Below, in pieces: positions 62,027-64,000 of a stretch of DNA of 64,000 nt; position 1 is the stretch's first letter, and every line of letters starts with the position of its first letter. The position numbers and the translations under genes are program-made. The stretch comes from Halalkalicoccus sp. CGA53. GTDB lineage: Archaea; Halobacteriota; Halobacteria; Halobacteriales; Halalkalicoccaceae. The notes under the pieces were generated by a model that was given only the letters and a program-made list of their open reading frames with translations, did no database searches and was not told where the DNA came from. Where the stretch lies: contig NZ_CP144125.1 in the NCBI RefSeq assembly GCF_036429475.1, positions 2,666,001 through 2,730,000 of the forward strand, read 5' to 3'.

Positions 62027-62473
62027 TCAGTCGGCGTACTCGGTCAGCTCGACGTCGGTCTCCACGTCGTCGTCGTCCGACCCGGCGAGCTTCTTCGCGA
62101 CGACCGCCAGCATCACCAGGACGACCAGCCCGACGAACAGTGCCGTCGCGCTGCCCGAGTCGTCCTCGTCCGCTTCGGCCTCTTCCTCCGTCGCGTCAAT
62201 CTCCGTCTCGGCTTCCTCGTCCACCTCGCTCTCCTCGTCCTTCTTCCCGAAGATGCCGAGTTTCGACCCCCCGGCCTCTTCCCCTTCGGTCTCCTCGGTC
62301 TCCTCGTCGGCCGTGCCCTTCTTGCCGAACAGGCCGAGCTTCGAACCGCGCTCTTCTTCCGCGCCCTCTTCCCCGTCCGCTCCCTCGCTCAGGAGGCTCC
62401 CGATCGAGCCCTGCGGGTGGAAGTCGACGGTTTCGATGTTGAGCTCCAGCAGCGTCGTCTTCTTATCTGCCAT
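62027..62473 (-). CDS. Acidic tail-anchored protein with internal repeat
   Basis: 148 residues from the ATG at 62473. After a short beta-like start (LLELNIETVDFHPQGS) comes a very acidic, low-complexity region holding two copies of SKLG-L/I-FGKK (about 44-51 and 71-78), then one transmembrane helix (about 109-127, ALFVGLVVLVMLAVVAKKLA) and an acidic tail. The FGKK motifs are the only basic patches, so they may be docking sites. No family recognised. The frame is open further upstream but without family-like sequence. Confidence 0.75.
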   Translation of the reverse strand: MADKKTTLLELNIETVDFHPQGSIGSLLSEGADGEEGAEEERGSKLGLFGKKGTADEETEETEGEEAGGSKLGIFGKKDEESEVDEEAETEIDATEEEAEADEDDSGSATALFVGLVVLVMLAVVAKKLAGSDDDDVETDVELTEYAD

Positions 62474-62554
62474 ACGTCTCATTGCGACGACGTGGAACTT
62501 AGCCGTTCCGCCGGCTATCGAGCCGTTGATGACAGTCGAGACGAACGTCGGGGC

Positions 62555-63355
62555 GTGGACGACGACCATTGGGGATTCTTCGATCGCCTTCTCACCACCC
62601 CCAGCCCCTCCCGGTTCGCCGACGAGGTGAGCGCCGACGCCTACGGGAACGTCGTCGCCCGGCTCAACGGGAGCGGTCCGGAGATCGTGATCGCGGGCCA
62701 CGCCGACCAGATCTGCTACATCGTCCGCCGGATCGACGACGGCGGCTTCCTCCACGTCGGTCCGATCGGGGGCTCGGCCAAGACCGTCACGCGCGGACAG
62801 TACGTCGAGGTCCACGCGAGAGACGAGGTCGTTCCCGGCGTGATCGGACAGGCGACGATCCACCTCCGGGAGGAACACGAGGTCGACGAGATCCACGACG
62901 TGCGTGTGGACATCGGCGCAGAGGACGAGCAAGAGGCCCGCGAACTCGTGGAGGTGGGCGATCCTCTCACCGTCCACCAGGGGTTCACGACCTCCACGGC
63001 GCGCCTCGTGGCAGTCGGTCTCGACGACCGCGTCGGGACCTGGATCGCCGCCGAGGCGCTCCGTCGGGCGAGCGAGAACGGGACCGAGGCGACGGTGTGT
63101 GGGGTGAGCACCGTCCAGGAGGAGGTCGGCCTGCGCGGCGCGCGGATGGTCGGATTCGACCTCCATCCCGATGCGGCCATCGCGGTCGACGTCACCCACG
63201 CGACCGACAGCCCGGACGCCCCCGGAAACCGCGGCGGCGACATCGAGCTCGGTGGCGGGCCGGTCGTCGCGCACACGAGTACGACGGCTTCGACCTCGGT
63301 CTGTGATGCTCTTCCGGTACAGTTAAGGGCGACTCACCACCCCGTGTTCGTATGA
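62555..63355 (+). pseudogene. M42-type aminopeptidase, truncated
   Basis: Reads as an M42 (glutamyl aminopeptidase/TET-type) peptidase from GTG at 62555: WGFFDRLLTTPSPS, then directly RFADEVSADAYGNVVARL, VIAGHADQICYIVRRIDDGGF, GVIGQATIHLREEHEVD, GLDDRVGTWIAAEAL, VSTVQEEVGLRGARM and IAVDVTHATDSP. About 15-20 residues are missing after TPSPS compared with the family. After GGGPVVAHTSTTA the sequence loses similarity and ends at 63355, so the C-terminal third with the last zinc-binding His (YxHSxxE) is gone. Metal ligands His, Asp, Glu-Glu and Asp remain. The deletion breakpoint lies next to the LSm promoter. It is probably non-functional. Confidence 0.75.
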
Positions 63356-63534
63356 GCGGACGCCCCCTCGACGTTCTCGAAGCCTCGGTCGGCGAGGCAG
63401 TGACGGTCAGGCTGAAGGACGGCACCGAGTACGTCGGCACCCTCATGGGCTACGACCAGCACATGAACGTGGTGCTCGAAGACGACAACACAACCATTAT
63501 ACGCGGCGATAACGTCGTTTCGATCCACCCATGA
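63352..63534 (+). CDS. LSm (Sm-like) RNA-binding protein
   Basis: 60 residues, shorter than the usual 70-75 but with both Sm motifs: [27 protein letters not shown] (Sm1, given in parts) and [14 protein letters not shown] (Sm2, the IRG signature). Archaeal LSm forms heptameric rings that bind U-rich RNA. A CAGTTAAGG element at 63320-63328 is about 27 bases upstream, supporting a leaderless start. It overlaps the L37e gene by four bases, a conserved archaeal pairing. Confidence 0.95.
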   Translation: MSGRPLDVLEASVGEAVTVRLKDGTEYVGTLMGYDQHMNVVLEDDNTTIIRGDNVVSIHP

Positions 63535-63701
63535 CCGACGGAACCCCCGCCCAGGGGAAGAAGAACACGACGACGCACGTGAAGTGTCGTCGTTGTGGTG
63601 AGCCCTCGTATCACTCCAAGAAGAAGGTCTGTTCGGCGTGTGGCTTCGGCAAGTCGAAGAAACGCCGCGGCTACGCCTGGAAGTCCCGCGCCGGCGAGTA
63701 A
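63531..63701 (+). CDS. rpl37e: 50S ribosomal protein L37e
   Basis: 56 residues, the normal length. [20 protein letters not shown] and [21 protein letters not shown] show the Cys-x2-Cys...Cys-x2-Cys zinc finger that characterises L37e, with a basic surround for 23S rRNA. It overlaps the end of the LSm gene (ATGA) and is cotranscribed with it. Confidence 0.97.
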   Translation: MTDGTPAQGKKNTTTHVKCRRCGEPSYHSKKKVCSACGFGKSKKRRGYAWKSRAGE

Positions 63702-63720
63702 CACTCTCATTCTCCCGCAC

Positions 63721-63760
63721 CGATGCACGTCCGTGGATAGCGATGCACGTCCGTGGATAG
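63721..63760. repeat. Perfect 20-base tandem duplication
   Basis: CGATGCACGTCCGTGGATAG occurs twice back to back (63721-63740 and 63741-63760) between the L37e stop and the purF promoter. It is the only perfect tandem repeat of this length that I noticed in the window. Confidence 0.9.
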
Positions 63761-63831
63761 ATCTCAGGACCGGACGACGACGCGGAGAACATTCACGGGG
63801 TTTTTAACGACCGCTCGCTAGTCGACAGTCG

Positions 63832-64000
63832 ATGACAGCCGGGTACGGCTCGGACACGCCGACCGAGAAGTGCGGGGTCGTCGGCGTCTCGCTCTCGGGC
63901 AGGGACGCCGCGCGGCCGCTGTATTACTCGCTGTACGCACTCCAGCACCGCGGTCAGGAGTCCGCGGGGATCGTCACCCACGACGGCTTCCAGCAACACA
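63832..64000 (+). CDS. purF: Amidophosphoribosyltransferase (5' part only)
   Basis: 56 residues before the window ends. After a short propeptide ([12 protein letters not shown]) comes the N-terminal nucleophile Cys of class II glutamine amidotransferases (CGVVGVS), then [20 protein letters not shown], the family signature. PurF transfers ammonia from glutamine to PRPP, the first step of purine synthesis. GTTTTTAACG at 63799-63808 is about 27 bases upstream of the ATG, so the mRNA is probably leaderless. Confidence 0.93.
   Translation, partial: MTAGYGSDTPTEKCGVVGVSLSGRDAARPLYYSLYALQHRGQESAGIVTHDGFQQH

Noticed and set aside
1-64000. CRISPR arrays, insertion sequences, rRNA operon
   Set aside because: No regularly spaced repeats with spacers, no transposase domain with terminal repeats and no rRNA sequence were found on reading both strands. 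The regularly spaced tRNA-Ser 3' copies have only three units and no spacer logic.

Overview
The window is a 64-kb piece of a haloarchaeal (class Halobacteria) chromosome. The evidence is a GC-rich sequence, very acidic proteins, leaderless-style promoters (a TATA-like element about 27 bases upstream of many start codons), many four-base ATGA gene overlaps, and typical archaeal genes: L37e, LSm, pelota, RqcH, DUF63, UPF0179 and a TbsP-type regulator. The genus cannot be fixed from the sequence alone. No rRNA, intact insertion sequence or CRISPR array is visible; two tRNAs (Leu-CAA, Ser-TGA) are.

Layout. 1-6.1 kb: a truncated membrane metalloprotease, a TetR/MATE drug-efflux pair with a palindromic operator, an acetamidase/formamidase-family gene and an amidase. 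6.1-8.4 kb: three related winged-helix regulators, two of them membrane-anchored. 9-10.1 kb: a rhodanese-MBL persulfide-type enzyme. 10.1-17.8 kb: a tight operon of two PrkA-type kinases, a UPF0229 protein and SpoVR. 18-29 kb: small conserved genes, two aspartoacylase-like hydrolases, a tryptophanase-family enzyme, ATP-type PEP carboxykinase, tRNA-Leu, DUF63 and a fused E1-like/YcaO protein. 29-32 kb: a TbsP-type regulator and a CHAT-domain protein. 32-44 kb: glyA, zinc-ribbon and small proteins, a candidate structured RNA, PadR, two aminotransferases, a CAP protein, tRNA-Ser followed by tandem copies of its 3' end, an amidohydrolase, and a SHOCT/SHOCT/hydrolase operon. 44.9-56.4 kb: information processing (RqcH, pelota, RNase Z-like, Lhr helicase, Dna2-like helicase-nuclease). 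57.6-60.9 kb: an AT-rich island, a 44-residue membrane peptide that converges on a second CHAT protein, and a KaiC-like protein. 61-64 kb: a DUF2342 protease, an acidic tail-anchored protein, a broken M42 peptidase, then LSm-L37e and the start of purF.

The strongest candidate for an undescribed system is 57.7-60.9 kb. A degenerate KaiC-like gene is followed by a gene for a large CHAT protease. The stop codon of that gene overlaps, on the opposite strand, the stop codon of a tiny hydrophobic peptide gene. A full-length paralogue of the protease, with the same 31-residue His-Cys spacing, lies at 29.9-31.9 kb without the peptide. Other points worth follow-up are the YcaO fusion ending in PxPxP, two genes whose only plausible start is ACG, a promoter-linked double hairpin at 35.06 kb, and tRNA-Ser 3'-end copies that look like integration scars.
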